This document shows positions 19,801-28,644 of a DNA stretch of 64,000 nucleotides, in pieces. The position numbers were made by a program, and so were the translations under genes. The notes under the pieces are model-generated. The model worked only from the letters and a program-made list of their open reading frames with translations, did no database searches and had not been told where the DNA came from. Numbering within the stretch: the first letter of the stretch is position 1; each line of letters begins with the position of its first letter. The DNA is from Sulfurimicrobium sp. (GTDB lineage Bacteria > Pseudomonadota > Gammaproteobacteria > Burkholderiales > Sulfuricellaceae), in NCBI GenBank assembly GCA_030652035.1, contig JAUSBJ010000009.1, positions 186,001-250,000 on the forward strand, in the 5' to 3' direction.

Positions 19801-20201
19801 TAATACTTCCAGACGATGGGGCGCAGGCCCTTGGCCTGACGCCGGTCGTTCAGCGCCTTGGTGTGGGCGAGGATATTGTCTTCATAGCTCGCCAGCTGTG
19901 CGGCGATGACTGGTGCAGTGGCCGGCCAGTTTGCATTCAGCTCATGGAAGAAACGATGGCGGCCATCTACATGCAGGCCTTCCTTGTCCTCGTCGAGGAG
20001 CGCATAAGACAGCTTGCGGATGGGGGGCAGGGTTCGCCCCTCGGCATCCCTGTGCTCCACCAGCGGATCAACCCCGAATTGCTCGATCATCCACGCATTC
20101 AGCACCAGCTTGAAAATGAATGGATCAGCCGTTGCTTTCGTCGTCCCTTTGCGCCCTCGCTTTTCCGTTCCCGTCGCGGCTGCCTTTGGTTGTCGTGCCA
20201 T
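16824..20201 (-). CDS. Type III Res-like DEAD/DEAH helicase-nuclease
   Basis: The protein is 1125 aa. Helicase motif I is QNATGSGKT (194-202), the DEAD-type box is VDEGH (298-302) and motif III is EYSATF (328-333). Motif V is FIEGWD (601-606) and motif VI is QLFGRGVRL (628-636), the layout of type III restriction Res subunits. The C-terminus has a PD-(D/E)xK-like pattern: YPDF with D1026, then E1043, but followed by Pro-His rather than x-Lys. I recall an NCBI family of such proteins called BPTD_3080-type restriction endonucleases; assignment to it is unverified. It is the last gene of the operon, 14 bases after the HNH gene, and its partner methyltransferase is three genes upstream. The start ATG has AGAGAA upstream. 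Confidence 0.85.
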   Translation of the reverse strand: MARQPKAAATGTEKRGRKGTTKATADPFIFKLVLNAWMIEQFGVDPLVEHRDAEGRTLPPIRKLSYALLDEDKEGLHVDGRHRFFHELNANWPATAPVIAAQLASYEDNILAHTKALNDRRQAKGLRPIVWKYYQWLSLLFAERYLDLFFHQPTRLLDSLNDFLSRFNDWRAKAKLPTAIEAFTVSDLNRLCYQNATGSGKTLLMHANVIQFRHYAKASGRENEFSRSVLVTPNESLTDQHLREMALNGLASQRFRADLLGTPNLGRVDVIEITKLGEVRRENTVAVSEFGDNNLLLVDEGHRGLGSEEETGWLKRRAAIAARGFVFEYSATFAQAVAAAGSETITQTYAKSVLFDYSYRYFYEDGFGKDYSILNLAQEGTNTRRYLTACLLAYFQQLRLYDREALALRPFHLEKPLWVFVGGSVSKPGGANQDEKAAIADVAKIVLFLGEFLADPATSKQDIKLLLTQSGAANGMVDANGSDIFGNCFPVLQAILHGDTSADEIYRLILAEVFQAKANGVLRITRIKGDSGEIHLRVGHAEHPFGLINVGDAKGLADHIGEQIPADKVEIADSEFDDRPLFAAASDSQSPVNILIGAKKFIEGWDCWRVSTLGLMHVGKSEGSQIIQLFGRGVRLKGFDWSLKRSSRCTRVNVPRPANIQWLETLQVFGIEAEFMQRFRDYLAEEGLPGNERKEVIEMPMHTTRDFGNRLKVLRPKRKKDNGKEYDFKLDAPLPILKLPLPPKLLVRRVELDWYPRIEAMAVGKANVAQATTKQTQQLHSHQLALVDWDAVFFELEAFKRVRGFENLLIQRQDLPLLFADGASGWYSLYAPDSVMQPRAWAEVKQWQVIVTTLLKRLMEALFNYYVDAFFERRLEYRELTADDENLPQPGERWQVMVDSNETALVADLKQLAADVEKLAQTIKKSGKADELHEEPKSSGNPPRALLGGIHLYSPLLHMPDGTAATARIKVLPVALKDSEFRFVNDLHAHFAASETAYAGKEFFLLRNKARGGGIGFFEAGSFYPDFILWVLDGSKQHIAFIEPHGLIHEGPSSPKVQFFKTIKDIESRLADKAVTLSSFVISPTRMGDLQKWGITTLDDFRALNVLLMQDDTEYVKRLIEAVCI

Positions 20202-20215
20202 GAGTTATTTTCTCT

Positions 20216-20815
20216 TTACGGCTGCACGGCAGCGGCGTTCTGTTTGTCGATAGCGGCGGCAATCAATGGCGCATTCTCGCGCAAGCCGTTCAAGTCCAGC
20301 TTCCCCTCCCGAAACAGGCGATACCAACGCCGGCGCTGACGCAGGACACGCTCATCATCGCGAAGGTGCAACCGATTCAGCGTTTCTTCGGCAAGCGCAC
20401 GCAGATGGTTTGGAACCTGGTCGGTAACGACCAATTGCAGGGATGGCAACAACACTTCAAACCAGCCGTTTTGCACCAGCAGCGGGTCAAGCACTGTTAC
20501 GGCTTTCTGTTTGCTGCTGTTTATCCAAGCCGACGCAAAGCGGTAATTGTCCCAATCGTATGCCCGCGTTTCGTCAGCATCCACCGGAATGAAATGATCG
20601 ACCGTGCCGACAGGCTCATACATGGCGCCATAAGCGCACAACTCGCAAAACGCATCGGATAGCTGGGGTTTGAATGCAGACCAGAAGGCCTTCGGACGCT
20701 TGTTTCCCTTGCGCGCGGCTTTCGGATGAGCGGCCAGCCACTGCAATCCTTTTTGCCGGCACTTCGCATCGAAATCAGCGGGCTCGTTCAAGCGTGCCGG
20801 ATCAATAGAAATCAT
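20216..20815 (-). CDS. HNH nuclease-like protein, PtuB-like partner of the adjacent ATPase
   Basis: The protein is 199 aa from the ATG at 20815, which overlaps the ATPase stop (ATGA); a frame extension to 20875 lies inside the ATPase gene. It has a CxxC pair (C57, C60) followed by TVDHFIPVDAD (D73, H74), DWDNYRFA (N90) and WINSSKQ (N99). This matches HNH nucleases of the TIGR02646/PtuB type. In Septu systems, PtuB is the nuclease effector of the PtuA ATPase. The coupled ATPase-HNH pair here fits that scheme. Sequence signs are good; true PtuB membership needs a profile search. Confidence 0.75.
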   Translation of the reverse strand: MISIDPARLNEPADFDAKCRQKGLQWLAAHPKAARKGNKRPKAFWSAFKPQLSDAFCELCAYGAMYEPVGTVDHFIPVDADETRAYDWDNYRFASAWINSSKQKAVTVLDPLLVQNGWFEVLLPSLQLVVTDQVPNHLRALAEETLNRLHLRDDERVLRQRRRWYRLFREGKLDLNGLRENAPLIAAAIDKQNAAAVQP

Positions 20816-22101
20816 GCGCCGCCCTTTTTGCTGCGGGCCAGGCCTCTTTCGGTTTCCACCACCCAGCGCGGCCAAAAATCGTCGTGCCCTGCCAGTACCC
20901 GTATCAACTCCTTGTGAATAGCGGCTTGCGTTTTCAAGTTTTCTGGCAAGCTGGCTTTGTCGCCGCGCATCCAGGCCTCAGCAGCTTCAATTGCCAGTTC
21001 AGCCTCCACGGATCGCGCCTGCTGCAATCCAAACGCATCCGAAACCAGCCAATTCACCACATCGCCTTGCTTGGCCCAAACCGCCTGCTCTATACGAGCT
21101 TCACCGTCCTTCAAGGTGAGGTTGAACACCGCATCTTTCTCTTCATCGAAAGCGGGTTCAACCGAAGCCAGCACCAGCGGCGAATGTGTCGCCACAATCA
21201 GTTGCACCGGAATCTTCCTGCCGGTAAGGGCCTGCATCACATTCAACAGTGCCGGCACAATCCGCCGCTGCCACTGAGGGTGAAGATGGCACTCGATTTC
21301 ATCCACCAGGAAAATGATTTCCTTGGCTGCCTTACGCCCTGTCTGCTGGCAAGCTATCAGGTGTTCCCGCCAAGTCCAGACCAATAGGTAAGCCAATGCC
21401 GTAATCCGGCGCATTCCCGCCGAAGCATGAATCAGCGCCACGTCTTGCCCATAAGGCATCCGCAATGAAGGGTAATCCTTTACGTCCAGCCCCACCCGCA
21501 CCGGCTCGCCCGGTGTGAGTTTTTCCTCCCCGGAAGGGGACAAGGCATCCAGTACCTTGGTCAAATCAGCAAATGCCGGGTCTTGTCCCTTTTGCCACAG
21601 CACCCAATCCAGGATCAGACCGTTGCAGTGGCGAATCCCGCCGCTGCCTTCAAGGCCCTTCCAAACCTGCTCCGGCGTGAAATTAAAGGCTTTCAGGCGT
21701 TCAAAACCTTGCACGTCCTTATCCTGCCAATAGTTACGCGCCGGGTCCCAGGCCGAAAAACTGCCATCCACACCGGCATAAATCACTACGCCCGGAATCG
21801 GCGGGCGCCCCTGCTTCACCGGCCAGACCTGCTCGCTGCGGTTGAAAAAACTCTCATCCACGAACGCGCCCGGTGTCGATTTGGTGTAGGCGTAAGAAAT
21901 GCCTGGTTTTTTTGCATCCCGCTGCGGCACGGCAACCGAGTCCCGCGCCCAAGTGCGCGTCAGCACCCACCATGCCGTATCCAGCAGAAAACTCTTGCCT
22001 AGCCCGTTATCCCCGGTAATGAAGTTGAGCCGTTGCGCAAACTCCACCGGCCCGAACTCCTTCGCCGGGCCGACGCCCTTGAGGTGCAATGATTTCAGCA
22101 T
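20812..22101 (-). CDS. RecF/OLD-type AAA ATPase, PtuA-like
   Basis: The protein is 429 aa from the ATG at 22101, which has GGAGGAGG upstream; the track of codons further upstream lies inside the methyltransferase gene. Walker A is GDNGLGKS (30-37). Walker B is IIFLVDEIECHLHP near 263-272, followed by LIVATHSPLVLAS (H-switch). The order and the short insert between the Walker motifs resemble PtuA, RloA-like and other SMC/RecF-family defence ATPases. Its start is two bases after the methyltransferase stop and its end overlaps the HNH gene, so it belongs to the operon. ATP-gated control of the HNH nuclease is the inferred role. Confidence 0.8.
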   Translation of the reverse strand: MLKSLHLKGVGPAKEFGPVEFAQRLNFITGDNGLGKSFLLDTAWWVLTRTWARDSVAVPQRDAKKPGISYAYTKSTPGAFVDESFFNRSEQVWPVKQGRPPIPGVVIYAGVDGSFSAWDPARNYWQDKDVQGFERLKAFNFTPEQVWKGLEGSGGIRHCNGLILDWVLWQKGQDPAFADLTKVLDALSPSGEEKLTPGEPVRVGLDVKDYPSLRMPYGQDVALIHASAGMRRITALAYLLVWTWREHLIACQQTGRKAAKEIIFLVDEIECHLHPQWQRRIVPALLNVMQALTGRKIPVQLIVATHSPLVLASVEPAFDEEKDAVFNLTLKDGEARIEQAVWAKQGDVVNWLVSDAFGLQQARSVEAELAIEAAEAWMRGDKASLPENLKTQAAIHKELIRVLAGHDDFWPRWVVETERGLARSKKGGA

Positions 22102-22103
22102 GG

Positions 22104-25100
22104 TTAAACCTCCTCCTGTGCCCACATGCGCCGATGGAACTCTTCTTCCAGCAGACGCACTTCTCCATATTTGCCGAGATTCGGCAGGTTGTGGGTGCCG
22201 TTGATGTAGATCACGTCGTAAAGCGTCTTGTCCTCGCGCCGCGTGGGATGCCACTTCATTTGCCGGGCCAGGAAGGCTTCGAGCACAGCCGCGTCCTGCT
22301 CGGGATCGTCGCTCAGCGTGCGCCACAACACCAGCACGCTCTGGCGGTGCCGGTCATCACCCGGCACGGTGCGCACATAGCCTTCCACCGGACGGAACCA
22401 CCAACCATTTTCACTCCCTCGCCCCTCCGGGGAGAGGGCTGGGGAGAGGGGTAACTCGGTCAGACTATCCACCTGCAAGCGAGTATGGGCATCCTTCGGC
22501 AACAGCGGATCAGGCTTGCGGACAAAGGTCGCCGAAAAACGCCGCCCGGCATGGAGCTTATCCACATGCAGGCCGATCAGCCAGTTGAAGGTTTCCACCA
22601 GATCGACGTTGCGCTTCACCCGTTCGTCGGAGCCCGGTTTCTTGATTTCCAGTTGATAGGCCGTGGGGTCGCGGAACTCGGCCACGTTGAGCAGGCTCTG
22701 GCTGCCCTGTGTTTCCACTTCCAGCATGTAGCGCAGCAGGTAGTCCCTCTGGAATGCGGGACTTGTGGCCACCTGAGTTGCCCCCTCGTTGTCGTTGAGG
22801 GCGAGGTTGTTCAGACAATCCTCGTAGGATTCCAGGCGGAGCACCTTGATGCTTTGACTAATGCCTTCCCGACCGGCTGGCTTTCCTATCCGCCAATCCT
22901 TTGAATAAACGGCTTTGAGGATGCGGGGTTTGAGCACCGTATCAAAATGCCCCCCCATTTCCACGGTCACATATTTTCGCGAACCTTGATCGTCCCGATT
23001 CAGTTTGATGACGGCGTGGGCCGTGCTCCCGGTGCCTCCGAAACAGTCCAGCACAACACTGTCCTTCTTGGCGGCATGCTGAACGAATCGGGCAACGAAA
23101 TCCGCATGTTTGGGGGCAAGGAACACCCCTGACCGTCCAAACATGGCAGAGGTCTGCTTTTCGCCATCAGAATAATCGGCGAAAACGCTCTTCCCTACAT
23201 TCGTTTCGACTTCGTGAAGCATGCGTTTAAGGCGGGGAACTTTCTTTTCGTCCGGCCCCCATGCAATGCGATGGTCTCGATCCAGTGCCACGAAGCTTCT
23301 TTTATCTGGTGAATCTTCATCATCATCGTAAGCAAACTTCCAACCGCTCTTCGGGTGCGTGCATTGCTGGCGAGTTATAGGGTGGGGTGGCTTATAAAAG
23401 CGCCAGTTCTTGTGGTCTGGATCACGAGTGCTCGCAGCTTGCTTGGTCGCCGGCATAGATGCATCACCCTCTTGCCATACCCATATTCTGGCTTTCTTAT
23501 CTCTTGCTGCCATCTCAAATACTAAGTTCCCGTCTTCGTCCCGGTATTCCGCATTGTTGTAATTGTATAGGCCCTTCCAAGGGTCATTCCCCTTTTCGTC
23601 GTCCCATTCAAGCCCCTGAGCCTCAACTTCCGTCCGATATTCAACCTTATGCCTCTCGTAGAGTTGCTTGATCTCTTCCTCAATGACAGCAATCTGTGGA
23701 TAAGACGGGTTCAACGCAGCAACAAGCTCCATGACTTCCTTATACCCGGGCTTCGGTTCCCGAAACATCCCTTTGTCTTGCTCTGCTGTCGGTTTGTCCT
23801 TGGCATAGACCAATACATATTCGTGATTGGTCGAGTAGTTCGGTGCCTGACTGTTATTGGTGTTCATTGACCAGATCAGTTCTTCAACACGATTGCTGAA
23901 GCCGAAAACGCCATCCATTACGTGCTCAAGGACAGTACGCTCAGCTTTGTCGATACTGACAAACATTGCACCATCTTTACGTAGCAGAGGATGAAGCGCC
24001 GCTACACGGTCATTCATCATCGAAGCGAACGAAGAATGCCTGTAGTCGTTCTTGTAAGGAATCGAACTGCTAGCCGTGTTGTAAGGCGGGTCAATGTAGA
24101 TACATTTCACATCTTCCCGGTAACGTGTGCACAACGCCTGTAACGCTTGAAAGTTGTCGCTATGAACTAGCGTCCCTTCGGTCGTAGAATCAAGCTCCTC
24201 TATGCTTTCAAGCAGATTTCCCGTGACGGCAGCATCAAAGAAACGGGTATCCAGAAGCAAGAAGGGGTTCGCTTTCAGGAACTCGACTGTCAATGGAACG
24301 GAATAACTTGCTACGCCCTCTATCTCATCAATGGCAAAAAGGGTCACCCACTCTTCCCGCTGGCGCTCGTTGACGGCGATCTCGGGATAGAACTTCTCGG
24401 GAATGCGGTCGAGCGTGATGCAGTAGTGCGTCTCGACGACGAATTTCTTTTTCAGCCAGAGCTTTTTCTGGAAGTCTTCGAGCTGGGTGAGGAAGTCGAT
24501 CAGCCGTTGGGACAGCAGGCGGATGGCCTGCACTATTTCCAGTGCGCTCTGCATGGCTTTCAGCCGGGCATCCGAGATACCGCCGGCCTGCACGTCGGCA
24601 TCTTCGCCGCCGACGAAATCGTCCAGTTTCAGGACTTCATTTTTCAGGTAGAAATCCAGCTCGCGGCGCAGGAAGCCACCAAGGTCTTTGTGGATGAAAT
24701 AATCCATGGTGTTGCTGGCGGTGTATTGGCCGAGGTAGCGGGCGAGTAGCGCTTGCTTCTTGTCCTTGCCCTTCGGTACGTCACGGGCCAGCACGTTGCG
24801 GTATTCCTCGGCCAGCGCCTTGCCATCGCCCGCCACGCCCGCAAGCGTTTCGAGCACCTTCTGCACCGTCTGCTCGTTGCGATCGGCCTGCCATTTACCC
24901 TTTTGTGCCCGCGAAGGCTTGGTGGCATCAGGCTGGTAGTTGATGCGGATGACCAGCTCCGAGCCTTCCCATGCGATGGGGGCTTCATCGTCGAGGATGA
25001 AGTAGCGCTCGTCCTTGTCGCTGGTCTTGACGTTGTTATGCGCTCCCTCGGCGGCATCGATGACGCGGAAATGAACTTTCAGCGCCGCCCCGCTGCTGCC

Positions 25101-25670
25101 TTCTTCATCGAACAGTTGCCGGTTGATGCCGCGCTCGTCTTTTTGCAGCGCCTTGCGTGGGTCGAAACTGAAATGGGAAAAGTTCTCGGTGGTCTTGATG
25201 TAATACTGATCCTTGTTGGCCCAATGCAGCACGACCTCGGAGCCGTCGTAAGGCACCGCATAGGTTTCCGCGCCGCCTGCCGCCCCCTTGCCATAGCGCC
25301 TGAGCGACATGAAATCGCCTTCGTCGTAGTAGCGCGAAAAGAAGCGGTGGAGGTGGTCGTAAATCTCGGCGTCCTCGCCGCCGGTGAGGCGAACCACTTC
25401 GTAGCGGGCGCGGGCCTGCTGCACCTTGGGCGCGGCATCGGGGTCAGGGGCGCCAAACTCGATGGCCTGCTGCCGGGCGCCCCGGCTGGCAAACACCTTG
25501 TCGATAAGCTGGTCGAATTCGGTTTCAAGGAAGGCTTCCACCTGCCCGCGCTTGGCGTGCATGATGCGGTAGAGTCCGAAATCCAGATCGGGCTGGTCGA
25601 GCTGGAACATCTCCCGCAGCAGGTTCAGCAGGCGCTGTTTCTTCTCGTTCATCTTGTTTTCGACGGCCAT
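22104..25670 (-). CDS. Large site-specific adenine DNA methyltransferase
   Basis: The protein is 1188 aa from the ATG at 25670 (GAGAGAAG upstream); an in-frame TTG seven codons earlier overlaps the helicase stop. The catalytic motif IV is IYIDPPYNT (about 525-532) and the SAM motif is VVLDCFGGTGSTAHA (about 872-886), the beta-class order of N6-adenine or N4-cytosine enzymes. About 500 residues precede motif IV, much longer than in type III Mod subunits and like the methyltransferases of BREX- and DISARM-type systems. A palindromic repeat at 22413-22451 adds about 14 in-frame residues (LPLSPALSPEGRGS). The C-terminus (YINGTHNLPNLGKYGEV) is unusual. It presumably marks self DNA for the operon. 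Confidence 0.88.
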   Translation of the reverse strand: MAVENKMNEKKQRLLNLLREMFQLDQPDLDFGLYRIMHAKRGQVEAFLETEFDQLIDKVFASRGARQQAIEFGAPDPDAAPKVQQARARYEVVRLTGGEDAEIYDHLHRFFSRYYDEGDFMSLRRYGKGAAGGAETYAVPYDGSEVVLHWANKDQYYIKTTENFSHFSFDPRKALQKDERGINRQLFDEEGSSGAALKVHFRVIDAAEGAHNNVKTSDKDERYFILDDEAPIAWEGSELVIRINYQPDATKPSRAQKGKWQADRNEQTVQKVLETLAGVAGDGKALAEEYRNVLARDVPKGKDKKQALLARYLGQYTASNTMDYFIHKDLGGFLRRELDFYLKNEVLKLDDFVGGEDADVQAGGISDARLKAMQSALEIVQAIRLLSQRLIDFLTQLEDFQKKLWLKKKFVVETHYCITLDRIPEKFYPEIAVNERQREEWVTLFAIDEIEGVASYSVPLTVEFLKANPFLLLDTRFFDAAVTGNLLESIEELDSTTEGTLVHSDNFQALQALCTRYREDVKCIYIDPPYNTASSSIPYKNDYRHSSFASMMNDRVAALHPLLRKDGAMFVSIDKAERTVLEHVMDGVFGFSNRVEELIWSMNTNNSQAPNYSTNHEYVLVYAKDKPTAEQDKGMFREPKPGYKEVMELVAALNPSYPQIAVIEEEIKQLYERHKVEYRTEVEAQGLEWDDEKGNDPWKGLYNYNNAEYRDEDGNLVFEMAARDKKARIWVWQEGDASMPATKQAASTRDPDHKNWRFYKPPHPITRQQCTHPKSGWKFAYDDDEDSPDKRSFVALDRDHRIAWGPDEKKVPRLKRMLHEVETNVGKSVFADYSDGEKQTSAMFGRSGVFLAPKHADFVARFVQHAAKKDSVVLDCFGGTGSTAHAVIKLNRDDQGSRKYVTVEMGGHFDTVLKPRILKAVYSKDWRIGKPAGREGISQSIKVLRLESYEDCLNNLALNDNEGATQVATSPAFQRDYLLRYMLEVETQGSQSLLNVAEFRDPTAYQLEIKKPGSDERVKRNVDLVETFNWLIGLHVDKLHAGRRFSATFVRKPDPLLPKDAHTRLQVDSLTELPLSPALSPEGRGSENGWWFRPVEGYVRTVPGDDRHRQSVLVLWRTLSDDPEQDAAVLEAFLARQMKWHPTRREDKTLYDVIYINGTHNLPNLGKYGEVRLLEEEFHRRMWAQEEV
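22413..22451. repeat. REP-like palindrome inserted in the methyltransferase coding sequence
   Basis: The plus strand reads ACTCCCTCGCCCCTCCGGGG then AGAGGGCTGGGGAGAGGGG. The CCCTC/GAGGG parts can pair. Translated on the gene strand it gives LSPALSPEGRGS, a peptide commonly produced when such CTCTCCCC-type dispersed repeats fall inside genes. The frame stays open. Base composition and low complexity differ from the flanking coding sequence. Confidence 0.8.
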
Positions 25671-25687
25671 GGTGCTTCTCTCAATAG

Positions 25688-28582
25688 TCAAACCACCCTG
25701 AATCTCAGGGTGAATAGGTTATTTGTTTCGGTGTGCTGCTGGATGCGTTTTTCGAGTTGGTCGATCAAGGCATCGCGGCGCTCGATGATTTCGTCCTCGA
25801 CGGAAAAAATGTCCTGCCGCTGTCGCCGCTGGCGGCGTTCCAGTCCGCGCAGTTCGTTCTGGATGGAGGATTGCTCTTCCAGCGTGGCGGCCTTGCGGGC
25901 GTCGCGTTTTAGTTGGGCGATACGGGCCTTGGTCTCGCGCAGGCCTTCCTCTGTGGCCAGCAGCTTGTCGTCGGCCCACTTTTCCAGCTTGTCTCGTTCC
26001 TCATTGAAAAGGCGCTGGTTGGCTTCCAATAGCTCGGCAATGCGTGCCTGTATCTGCCGACCCGCGTTGGCGGCCAGCGAATCGGGGGGCGTTTCGGTCG
26101 TGGGCGATGGCTTGCCGGTGGCCTGCACCGAGAAGAGCTTTTCGCAGGTTTCCTGATCGAGGGTTAGTCCGTCGTCGGTGATGGCGGAAAAAAGCAGCGA
26201 TTCGGCAGTATCGAAGGCCATGGCGGTCAGAGTGTTGAGCGTCAACCAGCCGCTCTTGCCGCGCAGCTGCTCGATGACCGAAAGCCGCGTTGCGTGGCCG
26301 CTGGAATCGAACGTCAGTTCGGCCAGCGGTGTGGCCGCTTGCCTGGCGTTGTCCAGCACCCATTCGCCCAGAGGGTGGTTGAGGCGGTAAGCATGGGCGA
26401 GCATGTCGCTCTGCTTGCCGCCGCGCACCAGCTGATAACGCCCCACCGGGGCCTCGGGCAGGGGTGATCGGGCCAGCGAAAACGCATAGTTGGCCTCCTC
26501 GAAGCGAGTGCCGCAGTGGGTTTCACGTTCGAGAACGTGGCGCGTCGCCCCCCAGAACCAGCGACCGATCTTGTCGAGGCGGGCTTCGGCCTCGTCCAGC
26601 CGCAATTTCAGGCGGTCATGCACGTCTTCGTCGAAGTGTTCCAGCAGTTGGGTCTGGGTTTCACGGATACGGTTGCCGATGTCCTCTTCCAGCTCCGCTT
26701 GCAGTGCGGCGAAGGCGGCCTCGATGTCTTCGGGCTGGCGGCAGGTATCGTAGATTTGCAGGATGCGGCGCTCGAAGTCGATACCGCTCTCGATGCGGCC
26801 CAGCACCTCGTCGGACGCGCCGAACACGCCGGAGAACAGGCTGAACTTCTCGGTCAGCAACTCCAATACCCGCTGGTCGGCCTGGTTGCGGGTGTTGAGG
26901 AAGTTGATTACCACCACGTCGTAGCGTTGGCCATAACGATGGCAGCGGCCTATCCGCTGCTCGATGCGTTGCGGGTTCCATGGCAGGTCGTAGTTGATGA
27001 TGAGCGCGCAAAACTGGAGGTTTATGCCTTCGGCTCCAGCTTCGGTGGCGATCATGATGTCCGCACCGTGGCCATCCATGCGGCGAAAATGGTCGATCAG
27101 GGCGGTGCGGCGATCCACCTGCGGCGATCCGGCGATGCGGTCGCTGCCCTTGTTGGCCACCATCCAGGCCTGATAGATGCGGGTGGATTCTTCTCCCGTA
27201 TTGGTGCCGCTGAATGAAACCAGCTTGTCGCCGTAGCCGTTGGCGGTGAGGAAGCGGAACAGGTATTCCTGTGTGCGGCGGGATTCGGTGAAGATGATGG
27301 CTTTGCGGGGGGCTTTCAGCTCGTCCATCTTGTCGAAGCCAAGTTCGAGTGCGACCAACAGGGCTTGGGCCTTGGTATCAGTTTCGATGCGCCCTGCCGA
27401 TTCGATGAAGCTGTTGATTTCGGCAATCTCCCGCCGCACGGCTGCCGGGTCGAATTGGGTGGGTTCGCCGTCGGTGGTGTCGTCGGGGGCATCGCCGGAT
27501 TCTTCGAGGTAGTCGTCCCCGATTTCCTCGTCCTCGATCAGCTTTTCCAGCAAGCCATCGTCAATGTCGCCTTGGCCTTCAAGCAATTTTTCTAGCCGAT
27601 TTCGGATGGTGGTCAGCGTGGCGACCACGGCATGGGAGCTGGAAGCGAGCAACTTGCGAAGGATCAGGCCCGTCAGGTGGCGCTGCTGCCGGGGCAGCGC
27701 GTAGGAGTCTTCCGTGGCGAGGAAGGCGGAAATGGCTTCGTAGAGGCTCTGCTCGTCGTCAGTGGGATTGAAAGGCTGCGTCAGTGCCTTGCGTTCGGTG
27801 TAGCGGACGTATTCCAGCACCTGCTTGCGCAGGGTTCGCTTGACGAAAGTTTGCAGCCTGTCGCGCAGGCTGGAAAGCGGCGCACCTGCCGACATGAACT
27901 GCTTGCGGAAAGCACTCTCGTCGCCGAATAAATGCTCATCAAGCAGTGTCGAGAGGCCATACAGCTCTATCAGGGAGTTTTGCAGCGGCGTGGCCGTCAG
28001 CAGCAGCTTCTTCCTGCCGTCGAAGGCCCGCCGCAAGGCCTGCCCGGTGCGATTGTTGGCACGATGGGCATTGCGAAGCTTGTGGGCCTCATCGATGACC
28101 ACCAAATCCCACGGAATGGCCCGCATTTCGGCTTCCAGCCTGGCGGCGAACTGGTAGGAGACAATCACTATCTGTTTGCCGGCGAGACCTTCCAGCGTTG
28201 ATAACGGCGTGCCGGCCCGCAGCTTGCGAAGGCTTACGGCATCGAGAACGGTAGCCCGCAGGGCGAACTTTTCCAGCAACTCCTGCGCCCACTGCTTGCG
28301 AAGGCTGGCAGGGCAAACCACCAGCAGCCGTCGCCGCCGTTCCGCCCAATACTGGCACAGCACCAGTGCCGCTTCGATGGTCTTGCCGAGGCCCACTTCG
28401 TCGGCCAGCAGCACGCCCTGCTGAATCGGATTACGCAGGGCAAACAGGGCGGCATCGATCTGGTGAGGATTTAGATCGACGTTGGCATCAAAAAGCGATT
28501 GGGAAAGTCGATCCACGCCATCGGTTTCATGGCGCCGCGTCAGCTCGTAAGCGTAATATTTTGCGTGGTAGGCGGAAATCAC
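25688..28582 (-). CDS. SNF2/DEAD-type helicase of the defence operon
   Basis: The protein is 964 aa and starts with GTG at 28582, the first start codon in the frame. Motif I is LADEVGLGKTIEAA (59-72), the DEAH box is VVIDEAHKLRN (161-171) and motif III is LLTATPLQN (194-202). The C-terminal helicase domain has GINLQ, INYDLPWNPQRIEQRIGRCHRYGQ near 530-560. The last 150 residues form a charged coiled-coil (RIAQLKRDARKAATLEEQ...). The architecture resembles DrmD of DISARM and the RapA-like remodellers of other phage defence loci. It ends 17 bases before the methyltransferase start. Its probable role is ATP-driven translocation on foreign DNA. Confidence 0.88.
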   Translation of the reverse strand: MISAYHAKYYAYELTRRHETDGVDRLSQSLFDANVDLNPHQIDAALFALRNPIQQGVLLADEVGLGKTIEAALVLCQYWAERRRRLLVVCPASLRKQWAQELLEKFALRATVLDAVSLRKLRAGTPLSTLEGLAGKQIVIVSYQFAARLEAEMRAIPWDLVVIDEAHKLRNAHRANNRTGQALRRAFDGRKKLLLTATPLQNSLIELYGLSTLLDEHLFGDESAFRKQFMSAGAPLSSLRDRLQTFVKRTLRKQVLEYVRYTERKALTQPFNPTDDEQSLYEAISAFLATEDSYALPRQQRHLTGLILRKLLASSSHAVVATLTTIRNRLEKLLEGQGDIDDGLLEKLIEDEEIGDDYLEESGDAPDDTTDGEPTQFDPAAVRREIAEINSFIESAGRIETDTKAQALLVALELGFDKMDELKAPRKAIIFTESRRTQEYLFRFLTANGYGDKLVSFSGTNTGEESTRIYQAWMVANKGSDRIAGSPQVDRRTALIDHFRRMDGHGADIMIATEAGAEGINLQFCALIINYDLPWNPQRIEQRIGRCHRYGQRYDVVVINFLNTRNQADQRVLELLTEKFSLFSGVFGASDEVLGRIESGIDFERRILQIYDTCRQPEDIEAAFAALQAELEEDIGNRIRETQTQLLEHFDEDVHDRLKLRLDEAEARLDKIGRWFWGATRHVLERETHCGTRFEEANYAFSLARSPLPEAPVGRYQLVRGGKQSDMLAHAYRLNHPLGEWVLDNARQAATPLAELTFDSSGHATRLSVIEQLRGKSGWLTLNTLTAMAFDTAESLLFSAITDDGLTLDQETCEKLFSVQATGKPSPTTETPPDSLAANAGRQIQARIAELLEANQRLFNEERDKLEKWADDKLLATEEGLRETKARIAQLKRDARKAATLEEQSSIQNELRGLERRQRRQRQDIFSVEDEIIERRDALIDQLEKRIQQHTETNNLFTLRFRVV

Positions 28583-28644
28583 AGGCTGTCGTTCATTTGC
28601 TTTTTCTTGATAGGTTGCGGTGCGGGTTTCATCAATAGTTTGAC

